NCBI GenBank assembly: GCA_963640465.1
Contig: CAVHYP010000011.1
Coordinates: 1-52,919 of the forward strand
Reading direction: 5' to 3'
Length of the DNA: 52,919 bases
Origin: Colivivens sp963640465
Lineage (GTDB): Bacteria; Bacteroidota; Bacteroidia; Bacteroidales; Bacteroidaceae
Shown here: piece after piece, positions 26,710 through 36,138 of the stretch
Layout: each line of letters begins with the position of its first letter
Numbering within the stretch: position 1 is the first letter of the stretch
Translations under genes and position numbers: made by a program
Notes under the pieces: model-generated
What the model was told of the DNA's origin: nothing
Database searches by the model: none
Seen by the model: only the letters and a program-made list of their open reading frames with translations

Positions 26710-28755
26710 TCAACCTCTTGTTGCCGTTATCAGCTGTCGCAGTTTTTGGTTGAGCTCATCGCTATTAAAAAGTCTTTCCAAAGTGAGATGCATGCGGTAG
26801 CGCCAGTAGTGGCGTGGGTTGGCTGGGATGTTGATTCTCTCGTCGGCAGCCACCGGATAGCGCAGATTCTCGTCTGTGGCAAGCCAGTCTTGCAGTGTCA
26901 GGATGCAGAGCACTGAAGGACACTCAAGGTGGCGGCGTATGATTTCTTCGCAGAGCCATCCCGGAACCTCGTCCGGCGCTTTGCCTTCCATGTGCAGACT
27001 GTTGTTGTAGTAGCGCTGTGCCCGCTGACGATCTTCTTCCCACCAACCGCGCAGCGTGGGTGTGTCGTGTGAGGAAATGGTGCAGACTGACAGTGAAGGA
27101 TTATCCTCGAGCCAGCCGAATTCCAGTCCCATGGCCTTTGGCATGCTCTGTATCTCAAGGCTCAGAATGCCAAGTTGTTGCATTACCCAAGGCACACATT
27201 CAGGAATCATGCCCAGGTCTTCGCCACAGGCAATCATCTGGTTGGAGCAAGTCAGTGCCGGCAGTTTCTTCATTGCCTCGTCATACCAGAACTGGGTGTG
27301 GCGATGATAGAAAAAGTCTTCGTAGAGTCCGTCGAACGATCTCCGTTGTTCCTGAGTCAGGGTTTTGTAGGGCGTTTCTTTCTTTGCCGAGATTCGTATG
27401 TGGAAACGCGACGGGTCTTTCTGGTCGCGCAAATACAAGCTTTCGATGAATGGAATGCCTCGTTCCTCAATCTCCTGCCGACTTAGCGGAAGTGCGGGAG
27501 AGAAATGCCCCATGAGTCCGCTCTTGCAAGGTTCCGGGATTTCCCAAATGCGGAAGAATCCAAGGATGTGGTCGATGCGGTAGGCAGAGAAATATTCGCC
27601 CATCTTGGTCATGCGGTGACGCCACCACTGATAGTTGTCGGCTGCCATCGCCTCCCAGTTATAGGTGGGGAAGCCCCAGTTTTGTCCGTCGTCGGAGAAA
27701 GCGTCGGGCGGCGCGCCGGTCTGTCCTCCAATATTGAAGAACTGGGGATTACTCCATGTATCGGCACTATAGCGGCACACGCCTATTGGAATGTCGCCCT
27801 TCAGCACGATGCCTCTCCTGCGTGCATAATTGGCTGCATCGAGCAACTGCACATGGAGGTTGTACTGCATGTAACAGTAGAAATCCATCACGATTTTGTC
27901 TTCGTCGGACAGTTGGTCGATGGCTTGCTCGTTGTAGCGGGCAAAATCTTTCCATTGAGTGAAGTCCGACCCCCACTTGTCGCGTAGTAAGGAGAATGCA
28001 GCATATGGCTTCAGCCAGTCGGAGTTCTTCTCGTAAAACGACTTGTACTCATTTGTCTGCATCACTTCCTTCCCTTCCTGCAGGAACATCTTGAAGACAT
28101 ACGACCGTTTCAGACCGTAGACTGCCTCATAGTCAATCTGCAGCAGATCATTCAGTTCACGGCGATTTTTCTCAAATGCAGACATCTGCACCTTGTGCTT
28201 AAGTTTTCCCAACTGGCGCAGATCGATGTACATCGGATGCAAGGCAAACACCGAAATGGCATTGTAGGGGTAAGAGTCCATCCATGTGTAGGTGTTTGTG
28301 GTGTCGTTGACCGGCAAAATCTGCACAGCTTTCATCCCGACTTTCTCTGCCCAGTCGATAAGCATCTTCAGATCGCCGAAGTCGCCGACTCCGGCACTGC
28401 CTTCACTCCTCAGCGAGAACACGGGCACTGCCACTCCAGCCATGCGCTGTGACTCGAGCCAACTGTCGTGCTGGTCGTAGTCTGCCCTACCCTCCTCAAC
28501 GAACAGGGTGTGAGGCATTACTCCCACTTCCGTCCTCATGCGTTTGCCGTCACGCACCACCGAATAGCGGTAGGTCACCACTCCGTCGGAGTCCGGTTGC
28601 AATGCCACCGAGCCCGTCCAGGTGATGCCGTCGCTGGTTTCCAGCGGGACGTCGACCGCAGCACCGCCGCCTTGCGAGAGGCTGACGTGCAACAGTTCGC
28701 CCCACTGGGTGCGATATTCTATGCTGAATCTGATGACCATATCTCTATTTTCCAC
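26710..28755 (-). CDS. malQ: 4-alpha-glucanotransferase, GH77, with N-terminal starch-binding-like domain (681 aa)
   Basis: Transfers alpha-1,4-glucan segments in maltodextrin and glycogen metabolism. The first 110 residues resemble a CBM20-like domain (MVIRFSIEYRTQWGELLHVS). The GH77 domain has PVFSLRSEGSAGVGDFGDL, the nucleophile aspartate in YRIDHILGFFRIW, the acid/base glutamate in CGEDLGMIPE and the third acidic residue in SSHDTPTLRGWW. Related plant-type (DPE2-like) enzymes in Bacteroidales are often near 890 residues with two binding domains; here only one is seen. No signal peptide, so cytoplasmic. Confidence 0.92.
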   Translation of the reverse strand: MENRDMVIRFSIEYRTQWGELLHVSLSQGGGAAVDVPLETSDGITWTGSVALQPDSDGVVTYRYSVVRDGKRMRTEVGVMPHTLFVEEGRADYDQHDSWLESQRMAGVAVPVFSLRSEGSAGVGDFGDLKMLIDWAEKVGMKAVQILPVNDTTNTYTWMDSYPYNAISVFALHPMYIDLRQLGKLKHKVQMSAFEKNRRELNDLLQIDYEAVYGLKRSYVFKMFLQEGKEVMQTNEYKSFYEKNSDWLKPYAAFSLLRDKWGSDFTQWKDFARYNEQAIDQLSDEDKIVMDFYCYMQYNLHVQLLDAANYARRRGIVLKGDIPIGVCRYSADTWSNPQFFNIGGQTGAPPDAFSDDGQNWGFPTYNWEAMAADNYQWWRHRMTKMGEYFSAYRIDHILGFFRIWEIPEPCKSGLMGHFSPALPLSRQEIEERGIPFIESLYLRDQKDPSRFHIRISAKKETPYKTLTQEQRRSFDGLYEDFFYHRHTQFWYDEAMKKLPALTCSNQMIACGEDLGMIPECVPWVMQQLGILSLEIQSMPKAMGLEFGWLEDNPSLSVCTISSHDTPTLRGWWEEDRQRAQRYYNNSLHMEGKAPDEVPGWLCEEIIRRHLECPSVLCILTLQDWLATDENLRYPVAADERINIPANPRHYWRYRMHLTLERLFNSDELNQKLRQLITATRG

Positions 28756-28921
28756 TCTTTATAGTTTGTAGTTCTTATGACGTCGTTTATATGAAACGCC
28801 GTCGGTTGCATTCCTTATGACGTCGTCTGTATTACGCACCTTCGTTTGTATTTTGACGTTCGAAGCCACCGCAGAACAGCCATCCCGTTCCATAAAGAAG
28901 ACATCCTGCACTTCGCATATG

Positions 28922-28952
28922 CAAAGTTATAAAATTTTCACGAACAAGCAAC
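28922..28952 (-). promoter_or_regulatory. Probable promoter of malQ
   Basis: Minus strand GTTG (28952-28949), 19 bp, TAACTTTG (28929-28922). It implies a 5' leader of about 160 nt that contains two CTTATGACGTCGT repeats. Confidence 0.6.
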
Positions 28953-29100
28953 ACTATTAAGCAGAAAAATTTCAGTTTGATTTCCTTCCCGAAACTGCAG
29001 CCGTTGCAAACATCAGAACCGCGAATGCAATTCGCATGGGATGATTACACCTTATTTTATATATAAACACCAAGAAAAAGCAGATTTAGCAAGTAAAAGA

Positions 29101-29131
29101 ATTGCTGTCTGCATTTTTTTTCTTACCTTTG
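29101..29131 (+). promoter_or_regulatory. Probable promoter of recJ-recQ-TPR
   Basis: ATTG (29101-29104), 19 bp, TACCTTTG (29124-29131). It precedes the recJ start by 88 bp. Confidence 0.65.
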
Positions 29132-29218
29132 AATGCCAAAATATGACGCAACATGAGCGGGTGCTCGCCGGAAGGCTTGAGTGCTCCACTGATTCAGTCA
29201 ATAAACAACAACATATAA

Positions 29219-30988
29219 ATGAACTACAAATGGAATTACGAACCTCCAACTCCACAAACAGAGACTGCCGCGCAGGAACTGGCGGGTAAAGTAAACGTCA
29301 GTCCCACATTGTGCCGGATGCTCATCAAAAGGGGCGTCACCACAGAAGAGGAAGCGCGCAAGTTCTTCCGCCCGCAGCTCCACGACCTCCACGACCCGTT
29401 CCTCATGACCGACATGGACCTGGCAGTGGAACGGTTGAACATGGCGATGGGAAAGAAAGAGCGCATCATGATCTATGGCGACTACGACGTCGACGGCTGC
29501 ACAGCAGTTGCACTGGTCTACAGGTTTTTGCAGCAGTACTACTCCAACATCGACTACTACATCCCCGACCGCTACGAAGAAGGCTACGGAGTGTCGAAGC
29601 AAGGAATCGACTATGCATGTGAGACAGGAGTGAAACTGATAATCATCCTCGATTGCGGAATCAAGGCAGTGGAGGAGATTGCATATGCCAAGTCGAAGGG
29701 CATCGACTTCATCATCTGTGACCATCACGTACCCGACGAGACATTGCCGCCAGCCGTCGCCATCCTCAACGCCAAGCGGAAAGACGCCACCTATCCCTAC
29801 AAGGACCTCTCGGGCTGTGGCGTGGGCTTCAAACTGATGCAGGCATTCACACTGAGCAACGGCATAGCGTTCAGCAAACTGCTGCCGCTCCTCGACCTTG
29901 TGGTAGTGAGCATTGCAGCCGACATCGTACCCATCATGGGCGAAAACCGCATCCTTGCCTACCACGGACTCAAGCGGCTCAACAGTAGTCCGAGCACTGG
30001 ACTCAAAGCCATCATCGACGTCTGCGGACTGACCGGACGCACCATCAACATGTCGGACATCATCTTCAAGATAGGTCCGCGCATCAATGCATCGGGAAGA
30101 ATACAGAACGGCAAAGAATCGGTGAGACTGCTGATTGAAGGCGACTACGACAAGGCAAAGGAAATAGCCATGCAGATTGACCAATACAATGCCGAGCGCA
30201 AGGAACTGGACAAGAAGATGACGGAGGAAGCAAGCAAGATTGTGGAGGCAATGGACAGCAAGGAACGCGAGAACGCCATTGTCATCTACAATGCCGACTG
30301 GCACAAGGGAGTGATAGGAATCGTGGCATCACGACTCACCGAGCTCTACTACCGGCCGACAGTGGTGCTCACCAAGTCGGGCGACGAACTGACAGGATCG
30401 GCACGCAGTGTGGCAGGGTTCGACGTGTACAAAGCCATCGAGAGCTGCCGCGATATCCTGCTCAACTTCGGCGGACACACCTATGCAGCCGGACTGTCGC
30501 TCAAGGAAGAACATCTGGAGGAACTAAAGAAACGGTTCAACGAATACGTGAGCCAGAACATCAACCCCGAGGACATCAAGCCCTCGCTCAACATCGATGC
30601 AGCCATCAACTTCAGAGAGATAACCAACAAGTTTGCCAACGACCTGAAGAAATTCCGGCCGTTCGGTCCCGAAAACCCAAAGCCACAGTTCTGCACCAAC
30701 CAAGTGTACGACTACGGCACAAGCAAGGTGGTGGGCAGAGAGCAAGAGCACATCAAGCTGGAACTGGTGGACAGCAAATCGAGCAACGTGATGAACGGCA
30801 TAGCCTTCGGACAAAGCTCCGAGGCACGCTACATCAAGACCAAACGATCGTTCGACATTGTTTACACCATCGAGGAGAACGCATACAAACACGGAGAGGT
30901 ACAGCTCCTGATTGAAGACATAAAGACAACAGAAGACATACAGGCAAAGAAACAGAAAGAACAAGAGGACACACAGGCAAAGAATTAG
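29219..30988 (+). CDS. recJ: Single-strand DNA exonuclease RecJ (589 aa)
   Basis: A 5'-3' exonuclease on single-stranded DNA, acting with RecQ-type helicases in recombination and repair. The DHH phosphoesterase core shows YGDYDVDGCT, LDCGIKA and ICDHHVPD; the DHHA1 domain has FGGHTYAAGLSL. The C terminus carries the OB-like domain and a Lys/Gln-rich tail (AKKQKEQEDTQAKN). It is followed after 4 bp by recQ2 and then a TPR gene, a tight operon linking nuclease and helicase. Confidence 0.95.
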   Translation: MNYKWNYEPPTPQTETAAQELAGKVNVSPTLCRMLIKRGVTTEEEARKFFRPQLHDLHDPFLMTDMDLAVERLNMAMGKKERIMIYGDYDVDGCTAVALVYRFLQQYYSNIDYYIPDRYEEGYGVSKQGIDYACETGVKLIIILDCGIKAVEEIAYAKSKGIDFIICDHHVPDETLPPAVAILNAKRKDATYPYKDLSGCGVGFKLMQAFTLSNGIAFSKLLPLLDLVVVSIAADIVPIMGENRILAYHGLKRLNSSPSTGLKAIIDVCGLTGRTINMSDIIFKIGPRINASGRIQNGKESVRLLIEGDYDKAKEIAMQIDQYNAERKELDKKMTEEASKIVEAMDSKERENAIVIYNADWHKGVIGIVASRLTELYYRPTVVLTKSGDELTGSARSVAGFDVYKAIESCRDILLNFGGHTYAAGLSLKEEHLEELKKRFNEYVSQNINPEDIKPSLNIDAAINFREITNKFANDLKKFRPFGPENPKPQFCTNQVYDYGTSKVVGREQEHIKLELVDSKSSNVMNGIAFGQSSEARYIKTKRSFDIVYTIEENAYKHGEVQLLIEDIKTTEDIQAKKQKEQEDTQAKN

Positions 30989-30992
30989 CAAA

Positions 30993-32897
30993 ATGACCTA
31001 TCTGGAGATTCTGAAAGAGAACTGGGGTTATGATTCATTCCGTGGAATACAGGAAGAAATCATCAACAGCATAGGCGAAGGCCGCGACACACTAGGACTC
31101 ATGCCCACAGGCGGCGGCAAGTCCATCTGCTTCCAAGTGCCCACACTGGCGATGGACGGACTGAACCTTGTTGTCACACCCCTCATATCCTTGATGAAAG
31201 ACCAGGTGAGCCACCTCAAGATGAAAGGAATAAAGGCAGAGGCAGTCTACTCAGGAATGCCACGCAGCGACATCGACCGCGTGCTCGACAACTGCATCTA
31301 TGGCAACTACAAGTTCCTCTACATCTCGCCCGAGCGACTGGGCACCGACCAGTTCCGCGAGAAACTCAGGCACATCCCGAAAATCTGCATGATAACGGTC
31401 GACGAGGCACACTGCGTGTCGCAATGGGGCTACGACTTCCGGCCGTCCTACATGAAGATAGCAGAAGTGCGTCACCTCATCCCCTACCATGTACCAGTCC
31501 TCGCACTCACAGCCACAGCCACACCGGCAGTGGTGGACGACATACAGGACCGACTGGAATTCAAGGAGCACAATGCCTTCTCCATGAGTTTCGAACGCAA
31601 AAACCTCGCCTACATCGTACGCGAGACAGGTGACAAGACAACAGAGATGCTCCACATCCTCAAGAAGATGACCGACGGCAGCGCCATTGTCTACACACGC
31701 AACCGCCGACTCACCCACGAGATTGCACAACTGCTGAACAACGAAGGAATAACATCCGACAACTACCATGCCGGACTGACCAACGCAGAGAAAGACCTGA
31801 GGCAAGTGAACTGGACCAAAGGACGCAACCGGGTGATGGTGGCTACCAACGCCTTCGGAATGGGAATCGACAAGCCCGACGTGAGACTCGTGATCCACTA
31901 CAACGTGCCCGACTCACTCGAAGCCTATTTCCAGGAAGCCGGACGAGCCGGACGCGACGGGCTGAAAGCCTACGCTGTGATGCTCTACAACAAGAAAGAC
32001 TCGACCGTGATGCGACAGCGAGTACCCGAGACCTATCCCGAGCCCGACTACATACGGAAGACCTACGAAGACCTGTGCCACTTCCTACAAGTGGGAATGG
32101 GAGAAGGATTCGGACAGACATTCGACTTCAGTCTGGAGAAGTTCTGCCACTACTTCCATCACTTTGCCAACACAGCAGCCAACGCCCTGCGCCTGCTCAA
32201 CAACGCAGGTTACATAGAGTTCGAAGAAGACAACGACTTCAAGTCGCGACTCAGGTTCATCATCCACAAGGAAGAACTCTATCGCCTCAACAACAACGAG
32301 AAGAGCATCGACAACGTCATCCGAGCCCTCCTGCGCAACTACACCGGACTGTTCGCCGACTTCGAATACATCGATGAAGCCTATGTCTCCCAACTCACCG
32401 GATACGATGCCGATACCGTCTACAACATCCTCAAGGAGTTGAGTTCAAGACGAATCATCGACTATATCCCACGCCGGAGCACACCGACCGTGAAGTTCTG
32501 CATACCAAGAATAGAGACCGACAAAATCAGAATGTCGGATGCAGTGTACGCAGACAGGAAGGCAGACTTCGCCAAACGCATTGAAGGAGTCATCGCCTAT
32601 GCCACTGACATGAAGATCTGCCGCAGCCGATTGCTGCTGCGCTATTTCGGTGAAACAAAAACCGAAGACTGCGGACAGTGCGACATCTGCATAAGAAGAA
32701 AAAAAGCAGAGAACGAAAAGAAACAGACTGAGCGCTACACACAGATGGTGCTCGAGTTCCTTGCCGACGGACAGCCCCACCCTGTGGACAAGCTGATGGC
32801 AGAGGCTACAGACAAAGAAAGACTAAAAAACACGCTTCGCATGATGCTCCAACAAGAGCTTATCGTTGCCAGCGGAAACAAAATAAAGAAACAGTAA
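30993..32897 (+). CDS. Second RecQ-type DNA helicase (634 aa)
   Basis: Walker A MPTGGGKSICFQVP, DEAHCVSQWGYDFRPSY, QEAGRAGRDGL, and a zinc site ending CGQCDICIRRKK. It is shorter than the first RecQ: after the RQC/winged-helix region there is no HRDC domain, only about 60 residues (FLADGQPHPVDKLM). Lying 4 bp after recJ, it is likely the working partner of RecJ, while the HRDC-bearing RecQ is cotranscribed near clpX. The division of labour is an inference. Confidence 0.92.
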   Translation: MTYLEILKENWGYDSFRGIQEEIINSIGEGRDTLGLMPTGGGKSICFQVPTLAMDGLNLVVTPLISLMKDQVSHLKMKGIKAEAVYSGMPRSDIDRVLDNCIYGNYKFLYISPERLGTDQFREKLRHIPKICMITVDEAHCVSQWGYDFRPSYMKIAEVRHLIPYHVPVLALTATATPAVVDDIQDRLEFKEHNAFSMSFERKNLAYIVRETGDKTTEMLHILKKMTDGSAIVYTRNRRLTHEIAQLLNNEGITSDNYHAGLTNAEKDLRQVNWTKGRNRVMVATNAFGMGIDKPDVRLVIHYNVPDSLEAYFQEAGRAGRDGLKAYAVMLYNKKDSTVMRQRVPETYPEPDYIRKTYEDLCHFLQVGMGEGFGQTFDFSLEKFCHYFHHFANTAANALRLLNNAGYIEFEEDNDFKSRLRFIIHKEELYRLNNNEKSIDNVIRALLRNYTGLFADFEYIDEAYVSQLTGYDADTVYNILKELSSRRIIDYIPRRSTPTVKFCIPRIETDKIRMSDAVYADRKADFAKRIEGVIAYATDMKICRSRLLLRYFGETKTEDCGQCDICIRRKKAENEKKQTERYTQMVLEFLADGQPHPVDKLMAEATDKERLKNTLRMMLQQELIVASGNKIKKQ

Positions 32898-32898
32898 C

Positions 32899-33771
32899 AT
32901 GGGATTTTTCAAGACTTTATTCACAGGAAAAGAAGAAACTGAAGAAGAGAAGCAAGAACAGAAGAAGAAAAACGACTTCGACGTGTTCAAGTATGACGGA
33001 GTGAAAGCCATGCAGATAGGCAAGATAGACTATGCCATTGCCTGCTTCGACCGTGCACTGGCAATAAAAGACGACGTGGATACCCACCGCTTCTATGCCA
33101 ATGCCCTGCTTCAGAAAAACGACATAGAGAAAGCCATCAGCCAACTCGAGGCAGTGAGAGCGGCAGATCCGGAGAACACAGAAACCATCCTTGCCCTTGC
33201 AGAGCTGTATTACCAGACCGAGGCATACGACAAGCTCAACGAAGCATGCCAGAAAGCAATGGAAATCAATCCGTCGCTTGCAGCACCCCACTTCATCCTT
33301 GCCAAGATGCAGAACGTGCAGAAAGACTACATCAATGCCATTGCCCAACTCACCCAAGCCATTTCCCTCGAGGAAGACTTTGCCGATGCCTACCTGCTGC
33401 GCGCGCAAGTGCTCTTCAGCATGCAGCAATACAACGAAGCAGAGAAAGACATCGACATCGTAATCAAGCAAGACGACAGCAACGACGAAACACTCGAGAT
33501 GAAAGCAGAATGCTGCGAAGCCCTTGAAAAGAACGAAGAAGCAAAAACCTATTATAATAAGGTAATAGAACTCAACCCCTACTTCACCAAAGCCTACATG
33601 CAACTCGGACATCTACTGAAAGAAGAAGGAAATACCGAAGAAGCGGCAAAGATAGTAGAAGAAGGACTAAAGCTGCAACCCGATGCACTGAAGGATGTCA
33701 ACGGCAACTACACCAACATGGAAACAAAGATGCAGGAAACCTACGACTCCATCAATCCGTTCAAGCACTGA
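32899..33771 (+). CDS. TPR repeat protein (290 aa)
   Basis: After a short charged start (GKEETEEEKQEQKKK) come about six to seven tetratricopeptide repeats, for example AIACFDRALAIKDDVDTHRF, YINAIAQLTQAISLEEDFAD and YYNKVIELNPYFTKAYMQLG. TPR helices make protein-binding scaffolds. There is no signal peptide. It is one base from the recQ2 stop, so cotranscribed; a link to the RecJ/RecQ functions is possible but not shown. Confidence 0.9.
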   Translation: MGFFKTLFTGKEETEEEKQEQKKKNDFDVFKYDGVKAMQIGKIDYAIACFDRALAIKDDVDTHRFYANALLQKNDIEKAISQLEAVRAADPENTETILALAELYYQTEAYDKLNEACQKAMEINPSLAAPHFILAKMQNVQKDYINAIAQLTQAISLEEDFADAYLLRAQVLFSMQQYNEAEKDIDIVIKQDDSNDETLEMKAECCEALEKNEEAKTYYNKVIELNPYFTKAYMQLGHLLKEEGNTEEAAKIVEEGLKLQPDALKDVNGNYTNMETKMQETYDSINPFKH

Positions 33772-33888
33772 CGGGACAATAGTACAGGAACAAACAGAAA
33801 AAGAACAGAATAATAACAAGAACAAGAAAGCAAATATACAGGAACAAGGAAACAAATACACAAGAACAAAAATAAACTACAAATATAA

Positions 33889-34878
33889 ATGGACATAGTA
33901 TTAAGCGGAATGCGCCCAACAGGAAACCTGCACCTGGGCAACTACTACGGAGCGGCAAGAAGCTTCGTGAAAATGCAGGACGAGTACAAATGCTACTTTT
34001 TCATAGCCGACTGGCACTCGCTCACCACACATCCTAAGCCTGAGGACATACAGCAGAGTGCACGCACCATACTGGCTGAGTACCTCGCCTGCGGCATCGA
34101 CCCCGAGAAAGCCACAATCTACATACAGAGCGATGTGCCCGAGACCATCGAGCTCTATCTCTACCTCAACATGAACTGCTACCTCGGAGAGCTCGAACGC
34201 GTGACCACCTTCAAGGAGAAAGCACGCCAGCAACCCGACAACGTGAACGCAGGTCTCCTCACCTACCCAACCCTCATGGCAGCCGACATCCTTCAGCACC
34301 GCGCCGCATGGGTACCAGTAGGAAAAGACCAGGAACAGAACATGGAGATGGCACGCAAGTGCGCACGCCGCTTCAACAACATCTACGGAGTGGAATTCTT
34401 TCCCGAGCCACAGAACTTCTACTTCGGGAACCATGCCATCAAGATACCGGGACTCGACGGTTCGGGCAAGATGGGAAAGAGCAACGGCAACTGCATCTAC
34501 CTACGCGACGACGACAAGACCATACGCAAGAAAGTGATGAAAGCAGTGACCGACAGCGGACCTACAGAACCTAACAGCGAAAAGCCGGAAGTCATCCAGA
34601 ACCTCTTCACCTTCCTCGACATCGTGTCAACCAAAGATACTTACGATTACTTCAACGAAAAGTGGAACGACTGCTCCATCCGCTACGGAGATCTGAAGAA
34701 GCAGATTGCAGAAGACCTCATCAAGACAGTCGCACCAATCCGCGAACGAATCATCGAGATTTCCAGCGACCAAGACCGGCTCGACCGCATTGCACGCCAG
34801 GGAGCAGAAAAAGCCCGCGAAAGCTCAAGCAAAACCCTCCGTGAAGTACGCAATATTATCGGCTTCAAAGTGTACTAA
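33889..34878 (+). CDS. trpS: Tryptophanyl-tRNA synthetase (329 aa)
   Basis: A class I aminoacyl-tRNA synthetase charging tRNA-Trp. The HIGH-type motif is GNLHLGNYYG near residue 13, and the KMSKS-type motif appears as GKMGKSNGN near residue 198. SGMRPTGNLHLG and VPVGKDQEQNMEMAR are typical TrpRS segments. Length is normal. The 117 bp before it are A-rich, low-complexity and non-coding (repeated GAACAAG/AACAAA). Confidence 0.95.
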   Translation: MDIVLSGMRPTGNLHLGNYYGAARSFVKMQDEYKCYFFIADWHSLTTHPKPEDIQQSARTILAEYLACGIDPEKATIYIQSDVPETIELYLYLNMNCYLGELERVTTFKEKARQQPDNVNAGLLTYPTLMAADILQHRAAWVPVGKDQEQNMEMARKCARRFNNIYGVEFFPEPQNFYFGNHAIKIPGLDGSGKMGKSNGNCIYLRDDDKTIRKKVMKAVTDSGPTEPNSEKPEVIQNLFTFLDIVSTKDTYDYFNEKWNDCSIRYGDLKKQIAEDLIKTVAPIRERIIEISSDQDRLDRIARQGAEKARESSSKTLREVRNIIGFKVY

Positions 34879-34924
34879 AATCTCATCGCATAAAACAAGT
34901 TACGCATAAAGAACACACTACCGG

Positions 34925-34959
34925 GCACTTGGCTAATTTCCCTTAGCCAAGTGCTTTTT
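34925..34959 (+). terminator. Strong terminator after trpS
   Basis: A 12-bp perfect stem (GCACTTGGCTAA with TTAGCCAAGTGC), 6-nt loop and TTTTT. Confidence 0.92.
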
Positions 34960-35179
34960 ATTGGCAAAGCACACAGGCAAGCATTGCAAACCACTCATTG
35001 AAATTCCCATGCCATCCATTGTACTAAATAGGATGTATCAAAGTTCGAACGCCCAACAAAAGCAGAAAGCACACAAATATCCAAGAGCGGCATTGCAATC
35101 GCCCATATTTCCCAGCGTTATAAGTCAAATAAATCAATGTTTTTTTGCAATATACAATGGCACATACATGAAAAATTCG

Positions 35180-35187
35180 TAATTTTG
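35180..35187 (+). promoter_or_regulatory. Probable -7 element of the lipoprotein gene
   Basis: TAATTTTG, 38 bp before the chosen start; no clear -33 partner. Confidence 0.45.
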
Positions 35188-35224
35188 CAGCTGCAATTTG
35201 AATTCAATAAAAACAAAAGGACAG

Positions 35225-35872
35225 ATGAACAGAAAAATCATTTCATTGTTCCTGGGAGCAGCTATAGTCGCATCAGGATGCATCTTCGCATCATGCAACG
35301 ATGATGACGGCAATGAAGACTTCAAACCGGAAGAGCAGACAGAAGCTAAAACCGCAACAGCACAGGCTGTACTTTACTTCACCGACAGCATGTTGGGCAT
35401 TTACGACATCACATGCGCAGTTGACGGTGATACAGTGATTGTGACAGCGGAGAACTCCGACACAACAAGTTATGACGGGATGGTGGGCGTATACAAAGTA
35501 CGCAAGTACGTTGCGCCACAAAAGGCATACAAGATTTTCCCTGCAACAATGAAAATAGTTGCAAATGCCAAGGTAAAGACAGGCAAGAACCTCGAAACAG
35601 CAGGTGAGTTCGACTATTTCTTCGTACTTGATAAAAAACTTGCCAACGACAACGGCAGTGCATGGCACATTTACAACGACAGATATATGGAGAACTATAT
35701 CGGTGGCATCAACCTTGCAGAACCTACAGATGAGGAAGAAACTGCAGAGGATAAGGCTTTCAGAAAAAAAGTAATCGATGACATGAGCGACATCGCCCTC
35801 ACATCCGACATAAACTTCACAAGCGCAAATCGAGCACAGGTAACCTACAGCAGCAGCCTGACAAACATATAA
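35225..35872 (+). CDS. Lipoprotein of unknown family (215 aa)
   Basis: Starts MNRKIISLFLGAAIVASG; the second cysteine (residue 24, in IFASC) is the likely lipidation site, because it is followed by NDDDGNED, an acidic stretch matching the surface-export signal of Bacteroidales lipoproteins. The rest is a single domain, beta-rich in its middle (VIVTAENSDTTSYDGMVGVY), with no catalytic motif. A start at 35198 would add nine residues before the signal peptide and is less likely. Followed by a terminator; it is its own transcription unit. Confidence 0.75.
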   Translation: MNRKIISLFLGAAIVASGCIFASCNDDDGNEDFKPEEQTEAKTATAQAVLYFTDSMLGIYDITCAVDGDTVIVTAENSDTTSYDGMVGVYKVRKYVAPQKAYKIFPATMKIVANAKVKTGKNLETAGEFDYFFVLDKKLANDNGSAWHIYNDRYMENYIGGINLAEPTDEEETAEDKAFRKKVIDDMSDIALTSDINFTSANRAQVTYSSSLTNI

Positions 35873-35915
35873 GCAAAGCTAAAAGCATTGAGCTTAAACC
35901 AGCGAGCAGATATAA

Positions 35916-35945
35916 GAGTCTCCAACACACGGAGGCTCTTTTTTT
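35916..35945 (+). terminator. Terminator after the lipoprotein gene
   Basis: GAGTCTCC pairs with GGAGGCTC (one mismatch, loop AACACAC), followed by a run of T. Confidence 0.85.
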
Positions 35946-36078
35946 CTAGTCAGAGAAATAAAAGCCCTCTCCACAGCCTTGTGCAGAGAGGGATATTCAT
36001 TTAGTTTTATTTACCTTATTAGTATTCTACAAACAGCGGTGCTTATACAAAAGCCAAAGTGGCGTAAGTATGGAGCTC

Positions 36079-36138
36079 ATGCAAATGCCAAAGCGATGCA
36101 AGCACATTACTTATGCAAATGCCAAAGCGATGCAAGCA
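36079..36138 (+). repeat. 26-bp direct repeat at the 3' end of alaS
   Basis: ATGCAAATGCCAAAGCGATG followed by CAAGCA occurs at 36079-36104 and 36113-36138. The second copy abuts the alaS stop codon. A weaker copy begins near 36043. Confidence 0.8.

Larger units (their letters stand above)
28756..29218. other. Divergent control region between malQ and recJ
   Basis: 463 bp without a gene. It holds a direct repeat of CTTATGACGTCGT (28776 and 28816, 40 bp apart, each with the palindrome GACGTC), the malQ promoter, a small hairpin GCGAAT-GCA-ATTCGC (29021-29035) and the recJ promoter. Confidence 0.7.
34879..35224. other. Intergenic region between trpS and the lipoprotein gene
   Basis: 346 bp holding the trpS terminator and, near its end, a -7 box TAATTTTG (35180-35187). 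The remainder is AT-rich and I see no gene. Confidence 0.7.

Noticed and set aside
28756..29218. Replication origin at the switch from minus-strand to plus-strand genes
   Set aside because: Only gene direction suggests it. No DnaA-box cluster or AT-rich unwinding element is visible, and lptB, alaS and the symporter break the pattern.
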